From NCBI GenBank assembly GCA_964019425.1, contig OZ025840.1, forward strand, positions 1 through 64,000: a stretch of 64,000 nucleotides of DNA, read 5' to 3'. The stretch is from Flectonema sp. DT1601. Lineage: Eukaryota > Euglenozoa > Diplonemea > Diplonemida > Diplonemidae. Shown one piece after another: positions 1-9,866 of the stretch (position 1 is the stretch's first letter; every line of letters begins with the position of its first letter). A program made the position numbers and the translations under genes. Under the pieces are notes generated by a model, which saw only the letters and a program-made list of their open reading frames with translations, had not been told where the DNA came from and searched no databases.

Positions 1-2634
1 GCGGGTTTGCGGGTTTGCGGGTTTGCGGTTACTGTTTGCGGGTTTGCGGGTTTGCGGGTGTTTGCGGGGTTCGGTTTGCGGTGTTTGCGGGTTTGCGGGT
101 TTGCGGTGTTTGCGGGTTTGCGGGTTTGCGGGTTTGCGGGTTTGCGGTGAGTTTGCGGAGGTTTTGCGGTTCGTTTGGCGGGTTTGCGGGTTTGCGGGTT
201 TGCGGAGTTTGCGGGTGTTTGCGGCGTTTTGCGGGTTTGGCGGTGTTTGCGGGGTTTTGCGGGTTTGCGGGTTTGCGGGGTTTGCGGGTTTGCGGGTTTG
301 CGGGTTTGCGGGTTTGCGGGTTTTGCGGTTGTGCGGTGTTTGCGGGTTTGCGGGTTTGCGGTTTTGCGGTTTTGCGGTTTGCGGTTTGCGGTTTGCGGGT
401 TTGCGGGTTTGCGGTGCGTTTGCGGGTTTGCGGGTTTGCGGGTTTGCGGGTTTGCGGGTTTGCGGGTTGCGGGTTTGCGGGTTTGCGGGTTTGCGGGTTT
501 GCGGCGTTTGCGGGTTTGCGGGTTTGCGGGTTTGCGGTCGTTTGCGGGTTTGCGGGTTTGCGGGTTTGCGGGTTTGCGGGTTTGCGGGTTTGCGGGTTTG
601 CGGGTTTGCGGGGTTTGCGGGTGGTTTGCGGGTTTGCGGGTTTGCGGTTTGCGGGTTTGCGCGGGTTTGCGGGTTTGCGGGTTTGCGGGTTTGCGGGTTT
701 GGCGGGTTTGCGGGTTTGCGGGTTTGCGGGTTTGCGGTTTGCGGGTTTGCGGGTTTGCGGGTTTGCGGGTTTGCGGGTTTGCGGGTTGCGGGTTTGCGGG
801 GTTGCGGGTTTGCGTTTGGGGTTTGCGGGTTTGCGGGTTTGCGGGTTTGCGGGTTTGCGGTGTTTGCGGGTTTGCGGGTTTGCGGGTTTGCGGGTTTGCG
901 GGTTTGCGGGTTTGCGGGTTTGCGGGTTGCGGGTTTGCGGGTTTGCGGGTTTGCGGGTTTGCGGGTTTGCGGGTTTGCGGGTTTGCGGGTTTGCGGGTTG
1001 CGGGTTTGCGGGTTTGCGGGGTTTGCGGGTTTGCGGGTTTGCGGGTTTTGCGGGTTTGCGGGTTTGCGGGTTTGCGGGTTTGCGGGTTTGCGGGTTTGCG
1101 GGTTTGCGGGTTTGCGGGTTTGCGGGTTTTGCGGGTTTGCGGGTTTGCGGGTTTGCGGGTTTGCGGTTTGCGGGTTTGCGGGTTTCGGGTTTGCGGGTTT
1201 GCGGGTTTGCGGGTTTGCGGTTTGCGGGTTTGCGGGTTTGCGGGTTTGCGGGTTTGCGGGTTTGCGGGTTTGCGGGTTTGCGGGTTTGCGGGTTTGCGGG
1301 TTTGCGGGTTTGCGGGTTTGCGGTTTGCGGGTTTGCGGGTTTGCGGGGTTTGCGGGTTGCGGGTTGCGGGTTGCGGGTTTGCGGGTTTGCGGTTTGCGGG
1401 TTTGCGGGTTTGCGGGTTTGCGGGTTGCGTTGCGGGTTTGCGGGTTTGCGGGTTTGCGGTTGCGGGTTTGCGGGTTTGCGGGTTTGCGGGTTTGCGGGTT
1501 TGCGGGTTTGCGGGGTTTGCGGGTTTGCGGTGTTTGCGGGTTTGCGGGTTTGCGGGTTTCGGTTGCGGGTTTGCGGGTTTGCGGGTTGCGGGTTTGCGGG
1601 TTTGCGGGTTTGCGGGTTTGCGGGTTTTGCGGGTTTGCGGGTTTGCGGTGGGTTTTGCGGGTTGGGTTGCGGGTTTGCGGGTTTGCGGGTTGCGGGTTTG
1701 CGTTTGCGGGTTTGCGGGTTTGCGGGTTTGCGGGTTTGCGGGTTTGCGGGTTTGCGGGTTTGCGAGGTTTGCGGGTTTGCGGGTTTGCGGGTTTGCGGGT
1801 TTGCGGGTTTGCGGTTTGCGGAGTTTGCGGGTTTGCGGGTTTGCGGGGTTTGCGGGTTTGCGGGTTTGCGGGTTTGCGGGTTTGCGGGTTGCGGGTTTGC
1901 GGGTTGCGGGTTTGCGGGTTTGCGGGTTTTGCGGGTTTGCGGGTTTGCGGGTTTGCGGGTTTGCGGGTTTGCGGGTTTGCGGGTTTGCGGGTTTGCGGGT
2001 TTGCGGGTTTGCGGGTTTGCGGGTTTGCGGGTTGCGGTTGCGGGTTGGGTGGGTTTGCGGGTTTGCGGGTTGCGGTTTGCGGGTTTGCGGGTTTGCGGGT
2101 TGCGGGTTTGCGGGTTTGCGGGTTTGCGGGTTTTGCGGGTTTGCGGGTTTGCGGGTTTGCGGGTTTGCGGGTTTGCGGGTTTGCGGGTTTGCGGGTTTGC
2201 GGGTTTGCGGGTTGCGGGTTTGCGGGTTTGCGGGTTTGGCGGGTTTGCGGGTTTGCGGGGTTTGCGGGTTTGCGGGTTTGCGGGTTTGCGGGTTTGCGGG
2301 TTTGCGGGTTTGCGGTGTTTGCGGGTTTGCGGGGTTTGCGGGTTTGCGGGTTTGCGGGTTTGCGGGTTTGCGGGTTTGCGGGTTTGCGGGTTTGCGGTGT
2401 TGCGGGTTTGCGGGTTTGCGGGTTTGCGGGTTTGCGGGTTTGCGGGTTTGCGGGTTTGCGGGTTTGCGGGTTTGCGGGTTTGCGGGTTTGCGGGTTTGCG
2501 GGTTGCGGGTTTGCGGGTTTGCGGGTTTGCGGGTTTGCGGGTTTGCGGGTTTGCGGGTTTGCGGGTTTGCGGGTTTGCGGGTTTGCGGGTTTGCGGGTTT
2601 GCGGGTTTGCGGGTTTGCGGGTTTGCGGGTTTGC
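1..2634 (+). repeat. Tandem octamer array (GGGTTTGC)n, about 330 units
   Basis: Near-perfect head-to-tail array of the octamer GGGTTTGC, written on the plus strand. Variant units differ mostly by one G or one T (GGGTTGC, GGGTTTTGC, GGTTTGC, a GGCGGG form), and variants are denser in the first 500 bases. Many of these could be homopolymer errors of long reads. The long open frames across it on both strands are low-complexity artefacts. A G-rich short repeat next to retroelements that are telomere-associated in relatives suggests telomeric or subtelomeric DNA. However, at a left chromosome end the plus strand should be C-rich, so this is either interstitial, inverted, or a satellite unrelated to telomeres. 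Confidence 0.97.
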
Positions 2635-5600
2635 CGCCCACTCCCGCAACTCAGTCGAAATAGAAACCAGAACATGGGACTCTGTCCCCGACCAACCTCC
2701 TCCCGGCATTCAGATTGTTCGCCAAGCGCCGGAGGAACTTCAATGCAAACCAGTATTTTTCCCCGGTGTCTCCCCGGCCACCGCCGAAGCGTGCATCAAC
2801 CTTCCACCCATCGACTCAAGTTGCCCAGCCGTCACATCGTCCATGTCCACACCCTGCAGCTTCCGACATATCTTCGTCGATACCTTCACCTCCGACTCCC
2901 GATGGTCGAAGTCCACCCCCAAGAAAGTGTACTTCGTCTCCGCAGTAAAGCTGTCAGCTGGTTTCCAGGTTAAACAAAAGTCACCTGCAGCCGCATCGAG
3001 GTTCGCCGTAGCTGCAAGTACCCATACCAGCCTCACCTGTATACCGGATGTTGTCTATGAAGACATCAACCCGTACACCCCGCACACGCCACTCCGGCAG
3101 GACGTACGCAGGGTCGCCGGCAGCCGCCGCGGCCAGCGTGTGCATGATCTCCGGCGCACACACATGGCCCATCGGCAAACCGACAAAGTTCAAACCACGA
3201 ACCCCCCTTCCGTCTGAAAGCGAAAGAAAGAACGCGCTTCTTCCGGAATCTCGATCGCATAAAATCCCGTGCGAAAGTCCCGGGTACTCCACATTCCTCC
3301 CGAACCTGGTCTAAGTACCGAGAGATGTGGTGCAGAGGTACTTGCGCAGTGTACCTCTCTTCCAACCAGCTGTTCGCATCCTTGGTCCACAGGATAAACC
3401 TCTGGCGCAAGCCCTCGGGTTTCTCCTCTAGCACCGTGAATGGAACATTGTTCGCCTCACCCGGACCAGTTGCCTTCCGAGCAATGCCAAACGAAGCCAG
3501 TTCTCCAGCATGTTCCTCCGAAAATGCTGACCGTCCAGACGACCGGCCCGCCTTCCCCACCTCCGGCGAGAACGTCATCTTCCACACCTCGTCAAACCGT
3601 CTCCGTGGCTCGACATCCAACCTCCTCCGCAATCCTGCAACATCCATCACGGGCACACCACTCACATGCAAGGGAGACGCCTTCTCCTCCCGAGTCGAAG
3701 GCAACCGCGTCCCTCTTCCCCCGCCTCACCAGACTGTGCTGCGTTCCAATCCTCACAGCAGCTTCGTCGCATGCCAAGTCCCCAATGCCCTGGCAGTACT
3801 CACCGGGTTCGACGCATACCGGAGGGTTGTGGACGACACCCCTTCCCCCGCCTTCTGTGTGCTTGAGAAGACGTGATACCAGGGACGTTGACGTCAACCT
3901 TCCTTCCTCTAGCGCCTGCATCAGGACGCCGGCCGCCCCTCGCTTCACCGAGTGCGCCGTGAAGCCCTTCATGACCGGGTCTCTCCGCCACAGATCCACC
4001 AGCCTTTCCGATGTGACAGCCGTCAGTTGTTTCGAACGGAGAGAGCTCCCCCACCAACCGAGCGATCACCCCCACCAGATCGCCCCTGGATCACCACCCA
4101 TCTTGAGGGAACATACGGGTCCGCCCGACGATGCTTCGGTGTCATCCCCCAATCGATGATCACCTCGTCCATCTCGATCAAGATGAACTGTTGGGAAGTC
4201 AGCTTCTGTACCTCTCCCCACCTTGACGCCGTCTTCCAGCACACTAGAGCCGCCAACTTCACGTCTCGTGCTTGTTCGTTCGCCCACCGGACCAGCGTTT
4301 CCTTTCCGATCGGCTGAGCTTGCTTGACGAACCGCCGCCCCTTGTGCCCGGAGCGCGGCCGCCAAGCTGAGGAGCGGCTGCCGTTCCAACCCCAGGTGTC
4401 GGAACACACCGGACAGCGCTTTTGCGTAATTCAGCTGCCCCTGTGGTGTGACGCTCGTTGCCAACACGAACAGTGCCGCCGCCTCGGCCGTAACCGGGTA
4501 TGTGATGAGCCGCCGCCCAACCTTTGCAGCCTGCCCCACAGGTTGCGCCGTTTCTGCGAAGTCTCGGCCGCCCACATTTGTGCGACCACACCGCCCAACC
4601 GTTCCAAGGCCTCGTCGAGGTTGACAGCCCCTTCCTGTGCCAGCGGCCGTTCCCCAGCCCCTGCCACGTGCTCCAGAACCACTTGCCCGAACACCGACGG
4701 CATCATCGCCCCCTTGTCGGCCAAATGTCCTTCCCTCATACTTTCCATGTATGTTCTTCGTTGCTCCTGACGCACTTTTGGCTGCCCAGCATCTCCTGCT
4801 AAGCCACCACGGTCTGCCTTCCGAATCCAGCCCCCCGAACCGGAACAACGACCCTTCGCCTCCTTCCAACCAGATCGGGTCTCACCCCCACCTTCCGGCA
4901 GTACGACCTCTCTGACCCCCTGCCAGACATGTCCACTCCCCGAAGCGTGGCCTCCCCCACCTGGCTGGGCAAGCTTGTTTTGTCCTTCCTTCGAGCTTCC
5001 GTTCCCGGAACTGAAATCCCTCCGAACCTCCGGCCGTCCCGAGCCTCGTCCACCCGAACCCGACCCGAGCCGCCCACATCGACCAACAACCCTCCAACCG
5101 GTTTTGGGGAAAGTCCACCACCCCAAGAGACACGACCCCTCCGACCTGTTCCCGGTCGGGCATGTCTATCTCTCGGACCGGAACCCCTCCAACTCGGTTG
5201 GGAACCGCCAGAGCTGACCGTCAGTAGCCCTGGCCCCGACCGTTTTTTTGCCTTTGGCTTTGGCTTTGGCGCCGATGATGCAATACTCTGACCCCCAAAG
5301 CCAGAATGCGTCTTCTTCCCTACCACCTTGTCCGCAGCTTTCCTCGCTGCCGCCGTTTCCGGAGTCAGGGTCTCCTCCTTGAGCTTATTTTCGTAACTCC
5401 TTGCAGCAGCTTCGCTTGCCTCTTGGTACTGGTAGTACTCAAGCAACTTGAGGATTTCCAACGAGGACTTCTCCGGTCCCGCCGTGACCACCGTAACTGC
5501 TAAAGCCGCTAGTCTCTTCGCGTTCTCCCGCGTCCACTGCGCCCTTCCCGAGTACCTCCTCGCGATCGCCCACTGCAGATTCTCGCGGTCCGTCGGGCCA

Positions 5601-5840
5601 CCAGCAGCAAACCCAGCCCAGTTTTGCCGGTTACCAGCTGCCTCCGTCGAAGTCAGCTCGCTTCTCTCCCGATCTTCCTCCCAGTGCCCCGGCAACCATC
5701 CATCTCCTCCGAGGCCAAACTCCCGGAGGTGACTCGCATCCCCCAGCGCCGCCGCGATCACCCGCTCCTGCTCCACCGCGATCACCACTCCCCTCTCAGA
5801 ACCGCACAGGATCTTCATTCCGACCCGCCACTCCGGTCTC
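2635..5840 (-). mobile_element. Tyrosine-recombinase retroelement remnant (VIPER/TATE/DIRS-like), GC-rich copy
   Basis: Fossil retroelement in minus orientation, clearly more GC-rich than the host genes. Parts in coding order: a gag-like C-terminal region (about 5830-5230) with an acidic/Lys-Pro-rich tail; a tyrosine-recombinase region (about 4720-3600), recognised by a core-binding motif LNYAKALSG and a catalytic-domain box HSVKRGAA; and a reverse-transcriptase region (about 3700-2740) with an LPMG box, an FIDN catalytic box and an FLGVDF connection segment. This part order and these boxes fit VIPER/TATE-type elements. It is broken, with more than a handful of breaks spread over several frames, and it ends directly in the octamer array. 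It looks moderately old; motifs remain readable by eye. Confidence 0.85.
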
Positions 5841-6294
5841 ACGACTGAAGGCTCCTGAGGGGTTGGTTTTCCATCCCGAGGTGTTTCATAATACCCGACA
5901 ATGCCTTTGCGTAGTTTAGTAAACTTTGTGACTTCGCCCCTGTAGCGGTTACGAATAAGACCGCAGAATTTGCATCCATGGGTAGGCTCCTGTCGGTGAC
6001 CCACTTCACATACCTCGACCATAATCGTTTTCTCTGGTCGATGGTAGACACCGCCCACATCTTTCTTACGATGGCGCGTACCCGCTTCTCTGCTGCCTTT
6101 ATGGTAACTTCGTCTTCTGATTGAGTCCTTCTTGTTGGTCTGCGTTGCAAGATCTGTAAAGTTGCTTGCTCCATTATTCCTTTTCCTTTGACCAACTCGT
6201 CTTGCCGCATTTTGGCGATCATGCTCCCGGTTTTTTTGCTTAATAAAGTTATACTTGGCCGGGTCCAAGTAAACTTCCTTTCCCGTACTGCGAT

Positions 6295-7632
6295 TCAATT
6301 TTTCCGCACCTGCTGGGGCCAACGGCCTGGACCTAAAAAAGCCTTCGTTGGCTTTGGTTTCGGGGTCCAGGTGTTCTTATTTTTCTTCGAAGCTTTTTGA
6401 ATTGACCTGTCGATGTAGTCGTGTTGATTGGCTTCCATTTCCGTCAATACATCGCTGAGCCTGGCCCCCCGTACAACATATCCTTGTTGTACACGAAGCA
6501 GCGATAGACTCCTATTTCCCAAGCTAACCATTTCAGGCATCCCCTCCCAGGAGTTTACCTGTTCTGCCACCCTAACCCAGTCTACAAGCATTTCGAAATA
6601 TGCGAGTAGTACTCGGTCACCTGGTTTGACGGTGGTACAACCGTTGGTGTATTTAAAACGCAAGTCTCTAATGAGACCGGTCGCGTCCTCCTCAATGGCA
6701 TCTTTCCATTGTAAGACATCCTTCGAGTCCTCGATTCTCTTAGTTGTAAAGAAAACCTTCGTTTGTGTTGGGGACGTCTGTAATGTGGGAGCATCCTCCG
6801 GAACATTTCTGTTTGCAATTGCCGTCAGCCTGTCCACTTGTTCGTCCGAAGCGGCAGATTGTTCGAGCCCCGTCACCGATTGAGAGGTAGACCTCTTCGC
6901 GGCATCCTCCAAACTCTTCAAGATCCTGTCGATCTTTTTATCCTGGGCTACAGCCATTTCACGATTTTCGGTAATGGCCCCCCGCATCTTCGCCATCTCC
7001 GAATGTTGATCCCTGATCGCTGAATCAGTCATCCCAGCCAAATTGCTTGTATTCTGGCCTTGGCGGTCGGCAATAATGGCGTGTCCCTGCTCCAATGCCT
7101 GTTGACGGTTTCTCACGTTAACAGTTTCATGCTCCAATACAGTCTGTCTCTGCCCCGCTGAATTCAAAGCTTGCGAGGTAACTTGTTCAAGAACCGCTTG
7201 CCTCTGCACGGTGTTTGATACCACTTGGCTCGCACCCTCCATAACATGGTGAAACTCCGTACGGGAGACGGGTAAACCCTCCGTCACCCCACATGCTCGT
7301 AGCATTTCATCGAATCTCTGCACATTCCTGTTTCGCAGATGTGAGAGCATAACTTCCTTTGGCCTCATCGCTATTCCTTGCAACGAGTCTCTCGAAACAC
7401 CCAGGAAGGCCATCAACATATCATTAATGATGCTCTCAGCTTGATGCTGTACACACCATCCCCCTAAGTTCATTCTTACGTCATCCATTTTGTATGTACC
7501 TCGTTTTAATTCCTCTTCGCCGAAAGTGCTTTTCCAAGCATCTTCCAAACTTGAAGGAAATCTAAAATCGTACGTACTTATTACAGTCGAGGGGGATGGT
7601 TGGTCGATTATCATAGGCGTTTGTTGATCCAT
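6295..7632 (-). CDS. Gag-like first protein of the YR retroelement
   Basis: A 445-residue frame starting at an ATG just downstream of the leader. The middle third is Gln/Glu-rich and predicted coiled coil. The C-terminal part is globular, with a tail rich in Lys and Pro (KPKPTKAF). No known catalytic motif is visible. By position (first frame, before the recombinase) it corresponds to the gag-like ORF1 of VIPER/TATE/Ngaro elements. The frame looks whole. Confidence 0.7.
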   Translation of the reverse strand: MDQQTPMIIDQPSPSTVISTYDFRFPSSLEDAWKSTFGEEELKRGTYKMDDVRMNLGGWCVQHQAESIINDMLMAFLGVSRDSLQGIAMRPKEVMLSHLRNRNVQRFDEMLRACGVTEGLPVSRTEFHHVMEGASQVVSNTVQRQAVLEQVTSQALNSAGQRQTVLEHETVNVRNRQQALEQGHAIIADRQGQNTSNLAGMTDSAIRDQHSEMAKMRGAITENREMAVAQDKKIDRILKSLEDAAKRSTSQSVTGLEQSAASDEQVDRLTAIANRNVPEDAPTLQTSPTQTKVFFTTKRIEDSKDVLQWKDAIEEDATGLIRDLRFKYTNGCTTVKPGDRVLLAYFEMLVDWVRVAEQVNSWEGMPEMVSLGNRSLSLLRVQQGYVVRGARLSDVLTEMEANQHDYIDRSIQKASKKNKNTWTPKPKPTKAFLGPGRWPQQVRKN

Positions 7633-7691
7633 TTTAAATTATTAAATTAATTTAAAGATGCAAGAATGCCTGGAAAGGCAGATAGGCATAA

Positions 7692-7781
7692 ACGAATCAA
7701 TCGTAATGCACTATAAAAAAGATGGAAGAAACAAGTGGTCGTATACTATAGGCTCGACGAATCAATCATGTTGCACTATAA
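7692..7781. repeat. Pair of 25-bp direct repeats in retroelement leader
   Basis: Two near-identical copies (7692-7716 and 7757-7781) share ACGAATCAATC, then four variable bases, then TGCACTATAA. They start 65 bp apart and lie upstream of the gag-like frame. Split direct repeats are the terminal structures of VIPER/Ngaro/TATE elements, so they may be part of such a terminus; the partner copies at the other end are not in view. Confidence 0.75.
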
Positions 7782-7910
7782 TAAAATAAATGGTAAGACT
7801 GCTCACATTAAGAACTGATAAGACAATGGATTGCTACATAGAAATTTGTATCATAAGAATTAAGTGGTGAACTACAGCGCTGATCCTGAGAGATTCCCAT
7901 ATTGGTGTTA

Positions 7911-7930
7911 GGGTTTGCGGGTTTGCGGGT
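7911..7930 (+). repeat. Short island of the GGGTTTGC octamer
   Basis: About two and a half units of the same octamer as the left array, in the same orientation. It lies exactly between the leader of one retroelement copy and the outer end of the inverted duplication. It looks like a remnant of the array left between insertions. Confidence 0.85.
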
Positions 7931-9147
7931 GTTGTCTACTTCGGCCTCTTGATGCACTGGGATTTTGTGGGGGGTGCTTTCCGCTTGCAGCTGGCTTCTG
8001 GGAAGAAGTTCCAGGCTTTTCTTTCGCCTGCTTTCGGGAGGTTCTCACCGCCAGGGCTTCTTTTCGTCGAATGGCAGCTTCTCGAGCGGCCCCTGCGGGC
8101 TATGGAAGCATCCCGAGCCGCAGCCTTTACCACCTGCTGACGTTTCTCAACATCAGTTGCCGCTTCCCTTCGTCGAAGAGCAGCCGCCACCTTCTGAGCA
8201 GACTCTGCCATTTGTTCCTTCTGCTGACGTTCCCTCAACAGGATCTCCTTGGGCTGGTGTGTCGAACCCTTTCAGCTCACGTTCCTTTGCCATGACCGGC
8301 GAAGCTTCCAACTTCAATGTTTCTCTTCGACGAAGGGTTGCTTCTCGAGCAGCCTTTCGGGCCGCTATCTCGAGTTCCTTCTGCTTGAGTAACTTCACCT
8401 CCAAGGCTTCTTTCCTTCGAAGGGCAGATTCTCGTGCCTCCACCAACAGTGACCTCATTCGCTTCTGCTTCAATACGCGATCACGCGGCACATTTTTTGG
8501 GTTTATGTATTAACCTGTTTTGAATAACATTATTAAACTCAAATCCAAAATATAATTCCACAGCAGTAACAACATCATGGTTAAGGACACCTTGGAAGCA
8601 AGACGCCGGCGGTGGCACGCAGTCATGGCGAAGGAGCCAGAGCAGAAGCGATTGAAGGAGATAGAGGCTCGAGAATGTGCCCTTCAAAGGAAAGAAGCCT
8701 TGGAGGTGAACTTACTAAAGCAGAAGGAACTCCAGATAGCAGCTCGAAAGGCTGCTCGAGAAGCAACCCTTCGTCGAAGAGAAGCGTTGAAGCCCCAAGC
8801 TTCGGCAGTCATGGCAAAGGAACGTGAGCTGAAGGGGTACGACAACACACACACACCAGCCCGAAGGAAGGAACCATTGGAGGTGGAGATCCTATTGAGG
8901 GAACGTCAGCAGAAGGAACAAATGGCAGAGTCTGCTCGGAAGGTGGCGGCTGCTCTTCGACGAAGGGGAAGCGGCAACTGATGTTGAGAAACGTCAGCAG
9001 GAGGTAAAGGCTGCGGCTCGGGATGTCTCGATAGCCTCGAGGAGCTACCATTTTCGACAGAAGGAAGCGCTGGCGGTGAAAGCCTCAGCAGGCGAAACAA
9101 AGATCAACCACTGGAAGAACCCAAGGCATCAAGAGGCCGAAGTAGAA
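7930..9147. repeat. Imperfect inverted duplication encoding Lys/Arg/Glu-rich coiled coil
   Basis: The left arm (7930 to about 8475) read on the minus strand and the right arm (about 8640-9147) read on the plus strand are homologous over their whole length. The outer tips match over 20 bp (around 7931-7950 and 9128-9147). Both arms encode related coiled-coil peptides with shared motifs such as LLKQKEL, AARKAAREATLRRRE and RERQQKEQMAES. The arms differ by substitutions and small indels, so the duplication is not recent. The spacer (about 8476-8640) is AT-richer. Neither arm carries a long intact frame across its full length. Origin unknown: it could be a non-autonomous element or a duplicated host fragment. 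Confidence 0.85.
8577..8981 (+). CDS. Lys/Arg/Glu-rich coiled-coil ORF in right arm of the inverted duplication
   Basis: A 134-residue frame with an ATG start, almost entirely charged helix (Arg/Lys/Glu/Ala-rich, heptad-like spacing). A related frame runs the other way in the left arm (8491-8153). It has no recognisable domain and no neighbour suggesting function. It may be a piece of a structural, gag-like or cytoskeletal coiled-coil protein, or be untranslated. It is one of the very few plus-strand frames with any plausibility and is probably not a host gene. Confidence 0.3.
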   Translation: MVKDTLEARRRRWHAVMAKEPEQKRLKEIEARECALQRKEALEVNLLKQKELQIAARKAAREATLRRREALKPQASAVMAKERELKGYDNTHTPARRKEPLEVEILLRERQQKEQMAESARKVAAALRRRGSGN

Positions 9148-9839
9148 TAGTCACCCACCCCACATACATACAGAAGCACTATAAACCCGCAATCGGCTGA
9201 TGCTTTTTTCACCACTGTTATTCCCCATCCCGTAGTTCTTCTCACATTTCTATTTTATTGAAAATAATGTAATGAACGATAACCTTATTAATATAACTAA
9301 ATTCCTATATTTCCATCCCAGGGTCGCACACATTGCAGATACAAGTTCGATAAACCTGTTGTGAATGTTTATAAAATATTTCCAAATGAAACAAACAGAT
9401 AACCTAAGCCACATATCCAATCATCATAAACCTAGCCGTCGTTTTCGTGCTAGCATATTAATATAACCATCTTTCAGAAAAACAAAAACAATAAATAAAG
9501 AATAACCTTATCTTCGTCCATTCTGTGATATGACTTGATAAAACAGGGTGCAGTGTGCATTTTCAGCTAAGGGAGGACATTTTTCATTTGTCGTCCCGTT
9601 GGGACAGAAAAGTAATAAATGAATAATTAAAAGATTGCTTGTCTAACGATCAGCTTCTGCAACCAAGTCGGTGCAGCAAACTTATTGTCAATGAGCGGAC
9701 CCTTCGGAAAACAGAAAAAACAATTGAAGTTGAGAACTCAAACTTCTTTTGACACTAACAATAAATAATGAAATGAAAACAAGAGAAAATGATATTAGAT
9801 AAATTGAACACTGCCATTTGCAAGGTTCCCAAGTGGTAA
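9148..9839. other. AT-rich stretch without recognisable gene
   Basis: No credible coding frame. A single inverse octamer-like unit (AAACCCGCAA, near 9182-9192) follows the right arm of the inverted duplication. This is the mirror image of the octamer island at the left arm. Otherwise it is plain AT-rich sequence with short A/T runs. Confidence 0.6.
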
Positions 9840-9866
9840 GGGTTTGCGGGTTTGCGGGTTTGCGGG
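9840..9866 (+). repeat. Short island of the GGGTTTGC octamer
   Basis: Just over three units of the octamer, in the same orientation as the left array. They are joined directly to the GC-rich gag-like fragment on the right. This is the third place in 10 kb where a retroelement fragment abuts this octamer. Confidence 0.9.

Larger units (their letters stand above)
5839..7910 (-). mobile_element. Second tyrosine-recombinase retroelement, 5' part (less GC-rich copy)
   Basis: A second element of the same family, in the same orientation but with lower GC than its left neighbour. Parts: leader (7633-7910) with a pair of direct repeats, a gag-like first frame (7632-6295) and the start of a recombinase region (about 6222-5839). 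The recombinase region has the same core-binding motif (LNYAKALSG) seen again at about 4400 in the other copy. Finding that domain twice on one strand shows that two elements abut near 5840. The first frame looks whole; the element as a whole is partial because its later parts are not present here. It looks younger than the GC-rich copy. Confidence 0.8.

Noticed and set aside
1-300. Left edge as a true chromosome terminus
   Set aside because: The G-rich strand runs inward on plus, opposite to a normal left telomere.
15-3217. Several 870-1060 codon open frames on both strands across the octamer array
   Set aside because: An 8-bp stop-free repeat gives long frames by itself; the peptides are pure repeats of a few residues.
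9321-9345. Partial match to the 24-25 kb hairpin family (TTGCAGATACAAG)
   Set aside because: Only the 3' half resembles the family; no pairing 5' half is present.
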